Below are positions 1-7,193 of a DNA stretch of 17,847 nt, in pieces; the stretch's first letter is position 1; each line of letters opens with the position of its first letter. This stretch comes from an uncultured Oscillospiraceae bacterium. Its GTDB lineage: Bacteria; Bacillota; Clostridia; Oscillospirales; Oscillospiraceae. The stretch spans positions 1 through 17,847 of the forward strand of contig CAKUJA010000046.1 in assembly GCA_934661135.1 (NCBI GenBank), written 5' to 3'. Both the position numbers and the translations under genes were made by a program. Under the pieces are notes generated by a model that was not told the origin of the DNA, did no database searches, and was given only the letters and a program-made list of their open reading frames with translations.

Positions 1-847
1 CAATCGACGGGCAATAGCGTGGTCCGACCGACTCAATCATCCCATTAAACAGCGGAGAACGGTCAAAATTTTCCCGGATGATGCGGTGTGTCTCCTCATT
101 TGTATAGGTCAGATAGCAGACGGCGCGGTTTTCCGGTGGCGTTGCCGTCGAGAATGAGAACCCCTCCGGCTCCGGGTCTCCCGGCTGGATCTCCATTTTC
201 TCTACATCGACCGATCGCCGGTTCACGCGCGGCGGCGTGCCGGTCTTAAACCGGCGCATCCGCAACCCCAATCCGTTCAGGCAGTCTGTCAGGCCAATCC
301 CGGCCTGCATACCATCCGGACCTGAGGCATAGGCACAGTCTCCTGTAATGACCCTCGCGTCCAGATAGGTACCCGACGCGATGACGACGGCTTTCACGCG
401 GTAGACCGCACCAAGCCGCGTTGTCACGGAGCAAACCGCCCCATCCTCCACACCGATCTCTGTAATCATCGCCTGCTTGAGGTCGAGGTTTTCCTGCCGC
501 TCCAAACGCTGCTTCATGTGCTCCTGGTAGCGCCGCCGGTCGGCCTGCGCTCGCAGCGAATGCACTGCCGGTCCCTTGCCGAGGTTCAGCATCCGGTATT
601 GGATGCAGCAGGCGTCGGCCGCCTTGGCCATCTCCCCGCCAAGCGCGTCAAGCTCCCGCACCAGATGTCCCTTCCCGGTGCCGCCGATCGCAGGATTGCA
701 GGGCATATTTCCAACCGCGTCCAGATTGATTGTGAACACGACGGTTTTCAGTCCAAGCCGCGCGCAGGCCAGTCCGGATTCAATCCCGGCATGACCCGCC
801 CCAATCACCGCCACATCATAGCAGCCTGCATCAAATTGCATATTCAT
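1..847 (-). CDS. mnmG: MnmG (GidA), tRNA U34 carboxymethylaminomethyl modification enzyme, 5' part only
   Basis: FAD-dependent enzyme that, with MnmE, installs the carboxymethylaminomethyl group on U34 of certain tRNAs. About 282 N-terminal residues of a protein usually near 620-630 are present; the rest lies beyond the window's left edge. The N-terminus carries the FAD Rossmann motif (VIGAGHAGIESG), followed by the family blocks NMPCNPAIGG, GKGHLVRELDALGG, RMLNLGKGPAV and ASGTYLDARV, and the fragment ends at GPRYCPSI, all characteristic of MnmG. Two ATGs six bases apart (847 and 841) are possible. 847 is chosen because AAGGA lies 9 bases before it, although GAGGG would also suit 841. It has its own promoter at 875-903 and diverges from tadA. 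The identification is secure; the exact start is less so. Confidence 0.95.
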   Translation of the reverse strand, partial: MNMQFDAGCYDVAVIGAGHAGIESGLACARLGLKTVVFTINLDAVGNMPCNPAIGGTGKGHLVRELDALGGEMAKAADACCIQYRMLNLGKGPAVHSLRAQADRRRYQEHMKQRLERQENLDLKQAMITEIGVEDGAVCSVTTRLGAVYRVKAVVIASGTYLDARVITGDCAYASGPDGMQAGIGLTDCLNGLGLRMRRFKTGTPPRVNRRSVDVEKMEIQPGDPEPEGFSFSTATPPENRAVCYLTYTNEETHRIIRENFDRSPLFNGMIESVGPRYCPSI

Positions 848-874
848 TCCCTCGGTTCCTTAAAATAACACTTT

Positions 875-903
875 ATTTTAACAAACCAGCGCCCATTTTT
901 CAA
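875..903 (-). promoter_or_regulatory. Sigma-A promoter of mnmG
   Basis: Read on the minus strand: TTGAAA (903-898), a 17-base spacer, then TAAAAT (880-875). This is close to consensus and implies a start near 868, leaving a leader of about 20 bases before the mnmG start codon. Confidence 0.75.
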
Positions 904-993
904 GCGATCCGGAGAAGCGGTGCGCATTTCATGGTCTGCCGAGAAATTTTTCCAAGTTCCCGGATTTCGCCAAACTTTTCCCTTCGCCGGTGC

Positions 994-1101
994 TACAATA
1001 CATTTACAGCTTATCCAATGCGAGCGCACTTCATATCCGGGCGGCATTTGCCGCCCATCCCATGATCCCATTGCCCCGGCCTGCGGCCGGGGACTTTTTT
1101 T
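994..1101 (+). ncRNA. Possible small RNA transcript ending at the 1074-1101 terminator
   Basis: The plus-strand terminator at 1074-1101 has no gene upstream to serve, because mnmG points the other way. An extended -10 (TGCTACAAT, 991-999) lies about 75 bases before it, but no good -35 is visible. A transcript from about 1006 to 1101 would contain a perfect 7-bp hairpin (GGGCGGC/GCCGCCC, 1039-1056) enclosed by a CAATG/CATTG pairing (1016-1020 with 1069-1073), then the terminator stem. The conserved core of SRP RNA is absent, so it is not the ffs/scr gene often found beside tadA. Alternatively this is only an insulating terminator. The 848-1112 gap contains nothing else recognisable. Confidence 0.3.
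1074..1101 (+). terminator. Rho-independent terminator, plus strand
   Basis: Perfect 8-bp GC stem CCCCGGCC (1074-1081) and GGCCGGGG (1085-1092) with a TGC loop, then AC and seven T (1095-1101). It lies just upstream of the tadA promoter and would block plus-strand transcription arriving from the mnmG-tadA gap. Confidence 0.8.
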
Positions 1102-1112
1102 GCCGCTTTTGA

Positions 1113-1141
1113 TTGACGAATTCTGCTTTTTCGGGTATGAT
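1113..1141 (+). promoter_or_regulatory. Sigma-A promoter of the tadA-degV-rsmG operon
   Basis: TTGACG (1113-1118), a 17-base spacer and TATGAT (1136-1141). An overlapping second TATGAT (1141-1146) is less well spaced. The predicted start is near 1148, so the GGAGG at 1156-1160 is near the 5' end of the message. Confidence 0.8.
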
Positions 1142-1170
1142 ATGATAATTAAATCGGAGGGATGTGTCCT

Positions 1171-1656
1171 ATGGATGACAGGCAGTGCATGGCAGCGGCG
1201 CTCGCGCTCGCGCGCGAAGCTGCGGCAGACGGCGAAGTACCGGTCGGCTGCATCATCACGCTGGACGGCCGGATCGTAGGCCGCGGCCGCAACCGCCGTG
1301 AAACCGCAAAAACCGCGCTTGCCCACGCGGAGCTTGAGGCCATCGCAGAAGCCTGCCGAACGCTCGGCGGCTGGCGGCTCTGGCAATGCACGCTCTATGT
1401 CACGCTTGAACCCTGCCCGATGTGCGCCGGTGCCATCCTGAACGCCCATATCCCACGTGTTGTCTGGGGCGCGCCAGACCCGAAAACCGGCGCTTCCGGC
1501 TCGCTGGTCAATCTGCTCCATATGCCCGGCTGCTTCCAGCCGGAGGTTGTCTCCGGCGTACTGGCCGAGGACTGTTCCGCTCTGCTAACCGACTTTTTCC
1601 GCACGCTGCGTGCCGCGCGTGCAAACGCCAAGAAAGGATTTCTAAATGCGCTATAA
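1171..1656 (+). CDS. tadA: tRNA-specific adenosine-34 deaminase TadA
   Basis: Zinc-dependent deaminase that converts A34 to inosine in tRNA-Arg(ACG). The 161 residues match the usual family length. The N-terminal GEVPVG block (21-26) is followed by the catalytic HAE motif (His52, Glu54) and the zinc motif PCPMC (Cys82, Cys85), all intact. The ATG at 1171 is chosen over an in-frame ATG at 1162 because GGAGGG (1156-1161) touches the upstream codon but lies 9-10 bases from this one. The gene overlaps degV by 11 bases, so the two are probably translationally coupled and transcribed from the promoter at 1113-1141. Confidence 0.94.
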   Translation: MDDRQCMAAALALAREAAADGEVPVGCIITLDGRIVGRGRNRRETAKTALAHAELEAIAEACRTLGGWRLWQCTLYVTLEPCPMCAGAILNAHIPRVVWGAPDPKTGASGSLVNLLHMPGCFQPEVVSGVLAEDCSALLTDFFRTLRAARANAKKGFLNAL

Positions 1657-2488
1657 AATCACTGCTGACAGCACTTGCGACCTCAGTTCTGAACTGATTG
1701 AACGCTACAATATTACCATTCTGCCGCTCTATGTCCAGCTCGGCGGAAAAACCTACCGCGACGGTGTTGACATCCAGCCGGACGACATCTACGCACACGT
1801 CGCTGCCGGCGGCGACCTTGCCACGACAGCCGCCGTCAACCTCAGTGACTATGTCCGCGCGTTTACCGAGCTTTCTGCGCAGAACGATTTTGTTATCCAC
1901 GTCAATATCTCCGCTGACTTTTCGTGCAGCCATCAAAACGCCAAGCTCGCTGCGGCTAATATGCCGAATGTCTATGTCGTCGACTCGCGCAATCTTTCCA
2001 CCGGCCACGGCCACGTTGTTCTAGAAGCGGCGCGTCTCGCCGCAGATGGTCTCGCGCCGGAGGAAATCGTCCGCCGTTTGGAGGAACTGACCGCGCGCGT
2101 CGATGCCAGCTTCATCCTCGAGCATCTGGAATACATGAAAAAGGGTGGCCGCTGCTCCGCCGTCGCGCTGCTCGGCGCGAATCTGCTCAAGCTGCGTCCC
2201 TGCATCGAAGTAGCCAACGGCAAAATGGGTGTTGCGAAAAAATACCGCGGCACATTTGCCAAATGTCTCGAAACCTATATTGCCGACCGTCTGGAGGGGC
2301 GCACCGATCTCGATCCCCGCATGATCTTTATTACTCATTCCGGTGTACCCGACGAGATCATTGCGCTCGCACAGCAGACCATCGCCAAGTATCAGACGTT
2401 TGAGGAACTCTGCGTCACCCGCGCCGGCTGCACCGTTTCGAGCCACTGCGGTCCCGGTACCATCGGCATTTTGTTCATTCGGAAGTGA
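1646..2488 (+). CDS. DegV family fatty-acid-binding protein
   Basis: 280 residues, the normal size for DegV proteins. In Firmicutes some members (FakB) present bound fatty acid to the kinase FakA for phosphorylation; others have no assigned role. Family hallmarks are the N-terminal ITADSTCDL strand, LYVQLGGKTYRDGVDI, TTAAVNLSDY, the ISADFSCSHQNAKLAA segment corresponding to the fatty-acid-contacting loop, and LEHLEYMKKGGRCS. AAAGGA lies about 8 bases before the ATG, which is inside the end of tadA. The stop is 4 bases before rsmG, so it is the middle gene of a three-gene operon. No fakA homologue lies in the window, so its substrate and partner are unknown. Confidence 0.88.
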   Translation: MRYKITADSTCDLSSELIERYNITILPLYVQLGGKTYRDGVDIQPDDIYAHVAAGGDLATTAAVNLSDYVRAFTELSAQNDFVIHVNISADFSCSHQNAKLAAANMPNVYVVDSRNLSTGHGHVVLEAARLAADGLAPEEIVRRLEELTARVDASFILEHLEYMKKGGRCSAVALLGANLLKLRPCIEVANGKMGVAKKYRGTFAKCLETYIADRLEGRTDLDPRMIFITHSGVPDEIIALAQQTIAKYQTFEELCVTRAGCTVSSHCGPGTIGILFIRK

Positions 2489-2492
2489 TCGT

Positions 2493-3176
2493 ATGAAAGA
2501 GATTCTTGCGCAGGAATCCCCCGTCGCACTGGATGCGCGCCAGATCGACCAGCTCTGTCGATTCGGCGACGCGCTGATCGAGAAGAACAAGGTGATGAAC
2601 CTGACGGCCATCGACGAGCCGGCGGCCGTTGCGCGGCTGCACTTTGTCGACTGCCTGCATCTGCTTCAGCTTGCCGACTTCCATGGTAAAGCTGTCGTCG
2701 ATGTCGGCTGCGGCGCCGGATTCCCCGGTGTGCCGCTGAAGATTGGCGAACCCTCGCTCCAGCTCACGCTGCTCGACTCCCTCGGCAAGCGGATGCGCTG
2801 GCTTGAAGAAGTCCTGCCGCCGCTCGGCATTGACGCGCAAATCGTCACCGCCCGCGCCGAGGAATACGTCGCAGACTGCCGTGAGCAGTTCGACATTGCC
2901 ACCTCCCGCGCCGTCGCGCGGCTCAATATTCTGGCGGAGCTTTGTCTGCCCTACGTCAAAGTCGGCGGATATTTTCTCGCTATGAAGGGTGCAATGGCGC
3001 AGGAAGAAGCGGACGAAGCGCGCGCCGCCATCCGCCGTCTCGGCGGGCAACTGGATCGAATTGCGGAATACCCGGTCGCCGGCGCGGTGCACCGTGTCGT
3101 CATCGTCCGGAAAACCGCACCTACACCCGCAGCCTATCCCCGTCCCTTTGCCAAGCTCAAAAAAGCGCCGCTTTGA
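2493..3176 (+). CDS. rsmG: 16S rRNA (guanine-527-N7) methyltransferase RsmG
   Basis: SAM-dependent enzyme that methylates G527 in the 530 loop of 16S rRNA. The 227 residues are close to the family's usual length. Visible hallmarks are MNLTAI (35-40), the SAM-binding motif VVDVGCGAGFPGVPLKI (68-84), LLDSLGKRMRWLEEV, TSRAVARLNILAEL and the C-terminal YPRPFAKLKKAPL. The ATG at 2493 follows GGAAG by about 7 bases. The same frame stays open upstream, but that stretch is the degV gene read out of frame. It is the last gene of the operon. The stop codon sits in a small hairpin (GCCGCTT/AAGCGGC), and a long terminator hairpin follows. In many Firmicutes rsmG lies beside mnmG; here tadA and degV separate them and the strands differ. 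Confidence 0.94.
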   Translation: MKEILAQESPVALDARQIDQLCRFGDALIEKNKVMNLTAIDEPAAVARLHFVDCLHLLQLADFHGKAVVDVGCGAGFPGVPLKIGEPSLQLTLLDSLGKRMRWLEEVLPPLGIDAQIVTARAEEYVADCREQFDIATSRAVARLNILAELCLPYVKVGGYFLAMKGAMAQEEADEARAAIRRLGGQLDRIAEYPVAGAVHRVVIVRKTAPTPAAYPRPFAKLKKAPL

Positions 3177-3196
3177 AGCGGCTACACTTGATCCAA

Positions 3197-3244
3197 ACCA
3201 GAAACAGGGGTGTCACGCGTTTGCGTGATACCCCTGTTTCTGGT
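3197..3244. terminator. Long hairpin between convergent rsmG and the FGGY gene, probable bidirectional terminator
   Basis: Two 22-base arms (3197-3218 and 3223-3244) are complementary except at one position, which is a G-U wobble in plus-strand RNA and a mismatch on the minus strand; the loop is GTTT. There is no clean T-tract: the outer stem is T-rich (GTTTCTGGTCTTT) on the plus strand and TGGTTTGG on the minus. It is the only strong structure between the two convergent genes. Confidence 0.65.
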
Positions 3245-3309
3245 CTTTCCGGGAACGATACAAAGCGCACATTCGCCATATACCGAATTGTTTTTCACAA
3301 AGTCTTTTT

Positions 3310-4800
3310 TCAATGCGGCAGGTGCATAATGTCCTTCAGCGCGGGATAGAGCGCCGCATAGCGCGCCCGTGTCCGTTCATACACCGCGCGATTGGCCTCG
3401 TCCGGCTCGATGCACGCGCCGTCTTTGATCTGCTCCGTCGCCTCCTCCAAGTCGCGAAACAATCCGATGCCGACGCCGGCAGCAGCCGCCGCGCCAAGGC
3501 TCGTCGCGTTGTCGGAGAATATCGATACATCCTGAAGCGTCACATCGCAGATGTCCGCAATAATCTGTTTCCAGAGCTTCGAATGCGCGCCGCCGCCGAT
3601 AATCTGCATCTTGTCGATCTCCTCGCGCTCACGCATCACATCCAAAATCTGCCCCAGTCCGCACGCTACGCCCTCGAGCACCGCGCGCAGAAAATGCTCC
3701 CGCTTATGTGCAGCCGTCATGCCGAAGAACACGCCCTGCGCCTGCTCGTCCATTACAGGCGACCGCTCGCCTGTCAGATACGGCAGGTAGATCAATCCGT
3801 CGCTGCCAGGTTCAACATTCCCTGCCACCGCGTCAAATGCGCGCGGCGTCACGACCTCGAAGATCTGCTGCGCCCAGTTGACCGACCGGCAGGCGCTCAT
3901 CGCCTTGCCCGACACATAGTAGGCCTGTCCGTCCATCGTGCAGATATTGAACACGCGGTGTACCGGGTCGAAGAACGGCTCATCCATCTGCCCGGTAATC
4001 CACGCCTGATTTTCCAACTCCAGCAGGAAGTCTCCCCGCTTGGCCGTGCCGCCGCCGACCGCAGCGCAGGCCGATGTACCGCCGCCGACCGAAACCGGAA
4101 TTCCCGCGCGCAGGCCGAGATGCCCGGCCGCTTCCTCCGTCAGCCTGCCCGCAATCTCGCAGCCGGTGTGGAGCGTCGGAAATTTGTCGGCATCCAGCCC
4201 CAGCGTCTTAAAGAACTCCCGGTCATATTCCCGGCTTTTCAGGTTCACCAACGCGCCATAGGACGCATCAGATAGATCCGTCGAGTCCAGATTTCCGGTC
4301 AGCCGGTAGACCAGATAGTCCTTCGCCTGTAAAATCTTATAGGTATTTTCATAGATCTCCGGCTGCTCATGCCGCAGCCATACGCTCTTGCAGAGCGTAT
4401 TTTCCGCAATCAGCATATTGCCTGTCTCGCGGTAGAAATACTCGCTCCCAAAGCCATCCTGGAGCTTTTGCGCGTATTCCGCCGCCCGCGTATCGCTGTA
4501 AATCATCGCGCGCTGAAGCGCCTGTCCATCGCGATCCATCGGCAAGCATCCCCACATATGGCCGCAGATGCCGATCGCGTCAACACGCTTGACATACTCC
4601 GGCACAAGCTCCCGCAGCATCAGCATCGCGCGCACTGCGCTCATCCACCAATCCGCCGCGTCCTGCTCCACAATTCCGCCCGGCTTTCGCCGCGTGGGGT
4701 ATGTCGTCGTCACATTGCGCAGAATATTCAGTGTCTCGTCCATCAGCGACGCGCGCAGGCCGCTGGAACCAATATCAAACACAAGTAAAACGGTGTGCAA
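3310..4800 (-). CDS. FGGY-family carbohydrate kinase homologue with altered catalytic motifs (xylulokinase-like)
   Basis: The 496-residue protein has the two-lobed FGGY fold: the N-terminal phosphate loop FDIGSSGLRASL (8-19), the C-terminal YLPYLTGERSPVMD block (338-351), EGVACGL (376-382) and the nucleotide-binding IGGGAHSKLWKQIIADI (401-417). It most resembles xylulokinases. However, the motif that is GGGD in active members, with the Asp as catalytic base, reads GGGT here (Thr242), and the following LGTSAW loop reads LENQAW (residues 263-265 are ENQ). The substrate loop usually written GQMHG is GHMWG (80-84). The reading frame is smooth across these sites, so this is not a sequencing frameshift. 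The start is TTG with GAGGTGAT upstream; later starts would cut into the phosphate loop. It is divergent from the IclR-type regulator, its likely controller. Activity and substrate are uncertain. Confidence 0.88.
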   Translation of the reverse strand: MHTVLLVFDIGSSGLRASLMDETLNILRNVTTTYPTRRKPGGIVEQDAADWWMSAVRAMLMLRELVPEYVKRVDAIGICGHMWGCLPMDRDGQALQRAMIYSDTRAAEYAQKLQDGFGSEYFYRETGNMLIAENTLCKSVWLRHEQPEIYENTYKILQAKDYLVYRLTGNLDSTDLSDASYGALVNLKSREYDREFFKTLGLDADKFPTLHTGCEIAGRLTEEAAGHLGLRAGIPVSVGGGTSACAAVGGGTAKRGDFLLELENQAWITGQMDEPFFDPVHRVFNICTMDGQAYYVSGKAMSACRSVNWAQQIFEVVTPRAFDAVAGNVEPGSDGLIYLPYLTGERSPVMDEQAQGVFFGMTAAHKREHFLRAVLEGVACGLGQILDVMREREEIDKMQIIGGGAHSKLWKQIIADICDVTLQDVSIFSDNATSLGAAAAAGVGIGLFRDLEEATEQIKDGACIEPDEANRAVYERTRARYAALYPALKDIMHLPH

Positions 4801-4912
4801 TCCGTATCACCTCAACTGGAATTTCGCGGCCTTGCCGCACTTCTATTTTAATATAAAATGCGCAAAAAAGAAATGCCTATTTGTAAATTTTCAGGTGAAT
4901 CTGTGCAAGCTT

Positions 4913-4951
4913 CATTCGGCAATCAGGAAAATGTCACTTGTATGTCGAATG
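4913..4951. promoter_or_regulatory. Possible operator between the FGGY gene and the IclR-type regulator
   Basis: CATTCGGCA (4913-4921) and TGTCGAATG (4943-4951) form an inverted repeat with 8 of 9 positions matching and centres 30 bp apart, near three helical turns. The right arm overlaps the end of the -35 and the spacer of the regulator's promoter, a sensible site for autoregulation. This is inferred from symmetry and position only. Confidence 0.3.
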
Positions 4952-4966
4952 TAAACATGATATACT
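4938..4966 (+). promoter_or_regulatory. Sigma-A promoter of the IclR-type regulator
   Basis: TTGTAT (4938-4943), a 17-base spacer and TATACT (4961-4966). The predicted start is near 4973, giving a leader of about 20 bases with GGAGGG at 4984-4989. The kinase promoter on the other strand is less clear; an AT-rich TATATTAAAAT near 4845-4855 is a candidate -10. Confidence 0.7.
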
Positions 4967-4995
4967 GAAAAAAAGACATCGTCGGAGGGATCTTT

Positions 4996-5766
4996 ATGGC
5001 GGAACTCGAAAGTAAAACCATCCATTCTGTCGCCAAAGCAATTCATCTACTCGACCTGCTCACCGAAGCCGCGCAGCCAATCTCCCTGACCGAGCTCTAT
5101 CAAAAGACTGGCTGGCCGAAAAGCACGATTCACGGCCTGCTCTCCACTATGCGCGAATCTGGCCTGATTGAGCAAACTGCAAACGGTAAATACTGGCTTG
5201 GCATCCGCCTGTTTGAATATGGCTGCGCCGTCTCCAATGCGTGGGACATCGGCGCAATCGCCAGGCCCTATATGCAGACGCTCTGCGAGACGCTTGGCGA
5301 GTCCATCTTTCTTTCCGTGCTCGATCGCGGCTCCGTCGTCACGCTCGCCGAAGAGGAGAGCCGTGCCAGTCTCCGCGTTGTCTCCGAGGTCGGCGCACGC
5401 CTGCCCCTCCATTGTACCTCACAGGGAAAGCTCTTTCTCGCATTCAGCACACAGGCGGAGGCACGCCGCATTCTGACTTATGCGCCGCTGCAGTTCCATA
5501 CGCCGCGCACGCTCCTCACCTACGAGCAGTTCCTCCCGGAGCTTGCCCGCATTCGAAATCAGGGATACGCCGTAGAAAACGAGGAATATAAGCTCGGTCT
5601 GCAATCCATCTCCGCGCCCATCCGCACCGCCAGCGGCGAAGTTCGCTACGCGCTCGGCTGTATCGGTCTTGCCCGCGGCTATCATACCGACGTTTCCGAC
5701 ACCGCCCACACCCTCTGTGAAGCTGCGCTTGCCATCTCGCGTCAGATCGGCTACCGCGGCGCATAA
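4996..5766 (+). CDS. IclR-family transcriptional regulator
   Basis: A 256-residue DNA-binding regulator. The N-terminal winged helix-turn-helix has its recognition region near residues 30-52 (ISLTELYQKTGWPKSTIHGLL), followed by the wing LIEQTANGKYWLGIRLFEYG. The rest is the IclR effector-binding domain, with LPLHCTSQGKLFLAF, the NQGYAVENEEYKLGLQSISAPI block and GCIGLA typical of the family. GGAGGG lies 6 bases before the ATG. The gene diverges from the FGGY kinase homologue, the usual arrangement for a regulator controlling the sugar gene beside it and itself. The effector is unknown; a sugar or sugar acid handled by the neighbouring gene is the natural guess. Confidence 0.9.
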   Translation: MAELESKTIHSVAKAIHLLDLLTEAAQPISLTELYQKTGWPKSTIHGLLSTMRESGLIEQTANGKYWLGIRLFEYGCAVSNAWDIGAIARPYMQTLCETLGESIFLSVLDRGSVVTLAEEESRASLRVVSEVGARLPLHCTSQGKLFLAFSTQAEARRILTYAPLQFHTPRTLLTYEQFLPELARIRNQGYAVENEEYKLGLQSISAPIRTASGEVRYALGCIGLARGYHTDVSDTAHTLCEAALAISRQIGYRGA

Positions 5767-5794
5767 AAATTTTTCGCTTTTTTTCAAAACCCTC

Positions 5795-5823
5795 TTGACT
5801 TTTCCCCCTCTCGCCGCTATAAT
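5795..5823 (+). promoter_or_regulatory. Promoter of the tRNA-Thr/tRNA-Tyr operon
   Basis: TTGACT (5795-5800), a 17-base spacer and a consensus TATAAT (5818-5823), 20 bases before the first tRNA. This is the best promoter match in the window, as expected for stable RNA genes. Confidence 0.85.
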
Positions 5824-5842
5824 TATCCATGCTGTTTGAGCC

Positions 5843-5918
5843 GCCGGTATAGCTCAGTTGGTAGAGCAGCTGATTTGTAATCAGCAGGTCGGGGGTTCGA
5901 GTCCGTCTACCGGCTCCA
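5843..5918 (+). tRNA. tRNA-Thr (anticodon UGU)
   Basis: 76 bases with encoded CCA. Acceptor arms GCCGGTA and TACCGGC pair fully. The D arm contains AGCTCAGTTGGTAGAGC. The anticodon stem GCTGA/TCAGC encloses TTTGTAA, giving anticodon TGT. The T arm contains GGTTCGAGTCC. It is cotranscribed with the tRNA-Tyr that starts 30 bases downstream. Confidence 0.97.
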
Positions 5919-5947
5919 CTACTTACGGCAAACAGTCAACTGAATAT

Positions 5948-6032
5948 GGGGGAATTCCCGAGTGGCCAAAGGGGGCAGACTGTAAATCTGTTGTCAGTGA
6001 CTTCGGTGGTTCGAATCCACCTTCCCCCACCA
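5948..6032 (+). tRNA. tRNA-Tyr (anticodon GUA)
   Basis: 85 bases with encoded CCA and the long variable arm of a class II tRNA. Acceptor arms GGGGGAA and TTCCCCC pair fully. The stem GCAGA/TCTGT (with a wobble) encloses CTGTAAA, giving anticodon GTA. The T arm reads GGTGGTTCGAATCCACC. The terminator begins directly after the CCA. Confidence 0.97.
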
Positions 6033-6067
6033 AAACGCCTGATATTCTTTGAATATCAGGCGTTTTT
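6033..6067 (+). terminator. Terminator of the tRNA operon
   Basis: Perfect 12-bp stem CGCCTGATATTC (6036-6047) and GAATATCAGGCG (6051-6062) with a TTT loop, preceded by A's and followed by five T. It ends the two-tRNA transcript immediately after tRNA-Tyr. Confidence 0.9.
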
Positions 6068-6230
6068 GCAACTATTTTTGCTTTTTTATTTTTGCGAGAA
6101 ATCAGCGTTTTTGAGCATTTATGCGGCAGGATTTTCCCTAAAAATGTCTGTGTTATTTTAGGAAAAGTGCTTCGCGAAAATCCACGGGAACCGGCTTGAC
6201 CCACACCGTGACCCACACGCCGAATTAAAC
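6068..6230. other. Gene-free strip between the tRNA terminator and the IS element
   Basis: No gene is present. The strip holds nested inverted repeats (GGATTTTC 6129-6136 with GAAAATCC 6176-6183, and an inner TTTTCCCTAAAA/TTTTAGGAAAA pair). It also has a short plus-strand open stretch of about 25 codons that ends in a THTVTHTPN-like tail at the TAA 6226-6228. Such repetitive Thr tails occur at the C-termini of some integrases, so it could be the end of a lost integrase at a tRNA integration site, but it is too short to call. Confidence 0.3.
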
Positions 6231-6250
6231 TGCTCCCCAAGTCAAGGACA
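6231..6250. repeat. IS3-family terminal inverted repeat, orfB side
   Basis: Begins TGCTCCC and contains GACA at positions 17-20. It matches the opposite end at 13 of 20 positions when that end is read in inverse orientation. Confidence 0.7.
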
Positions 6251-6270
6251 AAATAAGGTGACCCATTCCG

Positions 6271-7191
6271 CTAGCATGAATATCTTCCGGTTGTCAGGTA
6301 GCGGTAATACTCGTTCGGCGAGAGCTTTGCCAGATCCCACTGGTATCGGTCGTTGTTATAGTAGTCCATCCAGTCGTCGATTGACCGCTGCACATCCGCA
6401 AAGCACGTCCAATTTGGAATCTTCTCCGCCAACTCGTCCTTCATATGTCCGAAAAAGCTCTCCTGCGGCGCGTTGTCCCAGCAATTTCCCTTCCGCGACA
6501 TTGACTGCCGCAGGCTACTGTTTTTCACGAGCTGAATGAACTTGATGCAGGTGTAATGGCAGCCCTGGTCGCTGTGCAGGATTGTCTCTTTTTTCAGCGA
6601 AATTCCATGCTGATGTACCATTTTCTGTACCGTTTCCAGCACAAAATCCACCTCCAGAGACTCGCTCAGCACATAGGAAAGGACCTGCTTCGTGCATCCG
6701 TCCAGGATCGTGGAGAGATAGCAGAACGCGCCGTTCAGCGGAATATAGGTGATATCCGTCAGCAGGACGCTTCGCGGTCCGTGCATCTCAAACTCCCGCT
6801 TCACAAGGTTTTCCGCCGTGTTGTTCGTCCGGATCGCCTTCTGCATCCTCCGGTATGGGTTTGCCTTGCGGATCGGACAGGCAAGACCGAATTTTTTCAT
6901 CAGCCGCCGGATCTTCTTTCCGTTCATCCGGACGCCGGTATGCAGCAGCCGCATATGAATGCCGCGCACACCTTTGGCGTAACCGCGAAACCGGTAAGCC
7001 TCCAGAATCTGCTGGAAATCCGCCGCATCCCGTGCCCCCCGCGCGGCTCGCTTCTGCTCGGAGGAAAGCCACGCATAATAGCCGGAACGGGAAACACCCG
7101 CGATCTCACACAGCTCGGATATTGTGAGAATGTTCGATTTTTCCATGCTTGTGTCCCGGATGATGCCGAATTTGAAGCTGCTATCTTCCAT
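6271..7191 (-). CDS. IS3-family transposase OrfB (DDE catalytic domain)
   Basis: A 306-residue catalytic subunit normally made as an OrfAB fusion. An N-terminal HTH_21-type segment (ISELCEIAGVSRSGYYAWL, about 24-42) precedes the integrase-core domain. The DDE triad is visible: Asp146 in LLTDITYI, Asp208 in LHSDQGCHY and Glu244 in DNAPQESFFGHMK. The C-terminal DWMDYYNNDRYQWDLAKLSPNEYYRY is typical of the family. The annotated ATG (7191) lies two bases after the orfA stop, but the frame is open upstream to the A7 run at 7233-7239. The functional product is therefore probably a frameshift fusion. It appears intact. Confidence 0.93.
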   Translation of the reverse strand: MEDSSFKFGIIRDTSMEKSNILTISELCEIAGVSRSGYYAWLSSEQKRAARGARDAADFQQILEAYRFRGYAKGVRGIHMRLLHTGVRMNGKKIRRLMKKFGLACPIRKANPYRRMQKAIRTNNTAENLVKREFEMHGPRSVLLTDITYIPLNGAFCYLSTILDGCTKQVLSYVLSESLEVDFVLETVQKMVHQHGISLKKETILHSDQGCHYTCIKFIQLVKNSSLRQSMSRKGNCWDNAPQESFFGHMKDELAEKIPNWTCFADVQRSIDDWMDYYNNDRYQWDLAKLSPNEYYRYLTTGRYSC

Positions 7192-7193
7192 GC

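Noticed and set aside
1006..1101. SRP RNA (ffs/scr), which often lies near tadA in Firmicutes
   Set aside because: The conserved GGAAGCAGC-type core is absent on both strands in this gap.
2343..2492. Longer N-terminus for RsmG within degV
   Set aside because: The added residues are the degV gene read in another frame; the ATG at 2493 has a ribosome binding site and gives a normal-length RsmG.
3313..4275. Plus-strand open frame of 320 codons antisense to the FGGY gene
   Set aside because: Low-complexity Arg/His-rich shadow of the kinase gene, with no recognisable motif.
5858..6052. Short open frames across the tRNA genes
   Set aside because: They translate the tRNA-Thr and tRNA-Tyr genes themselves.
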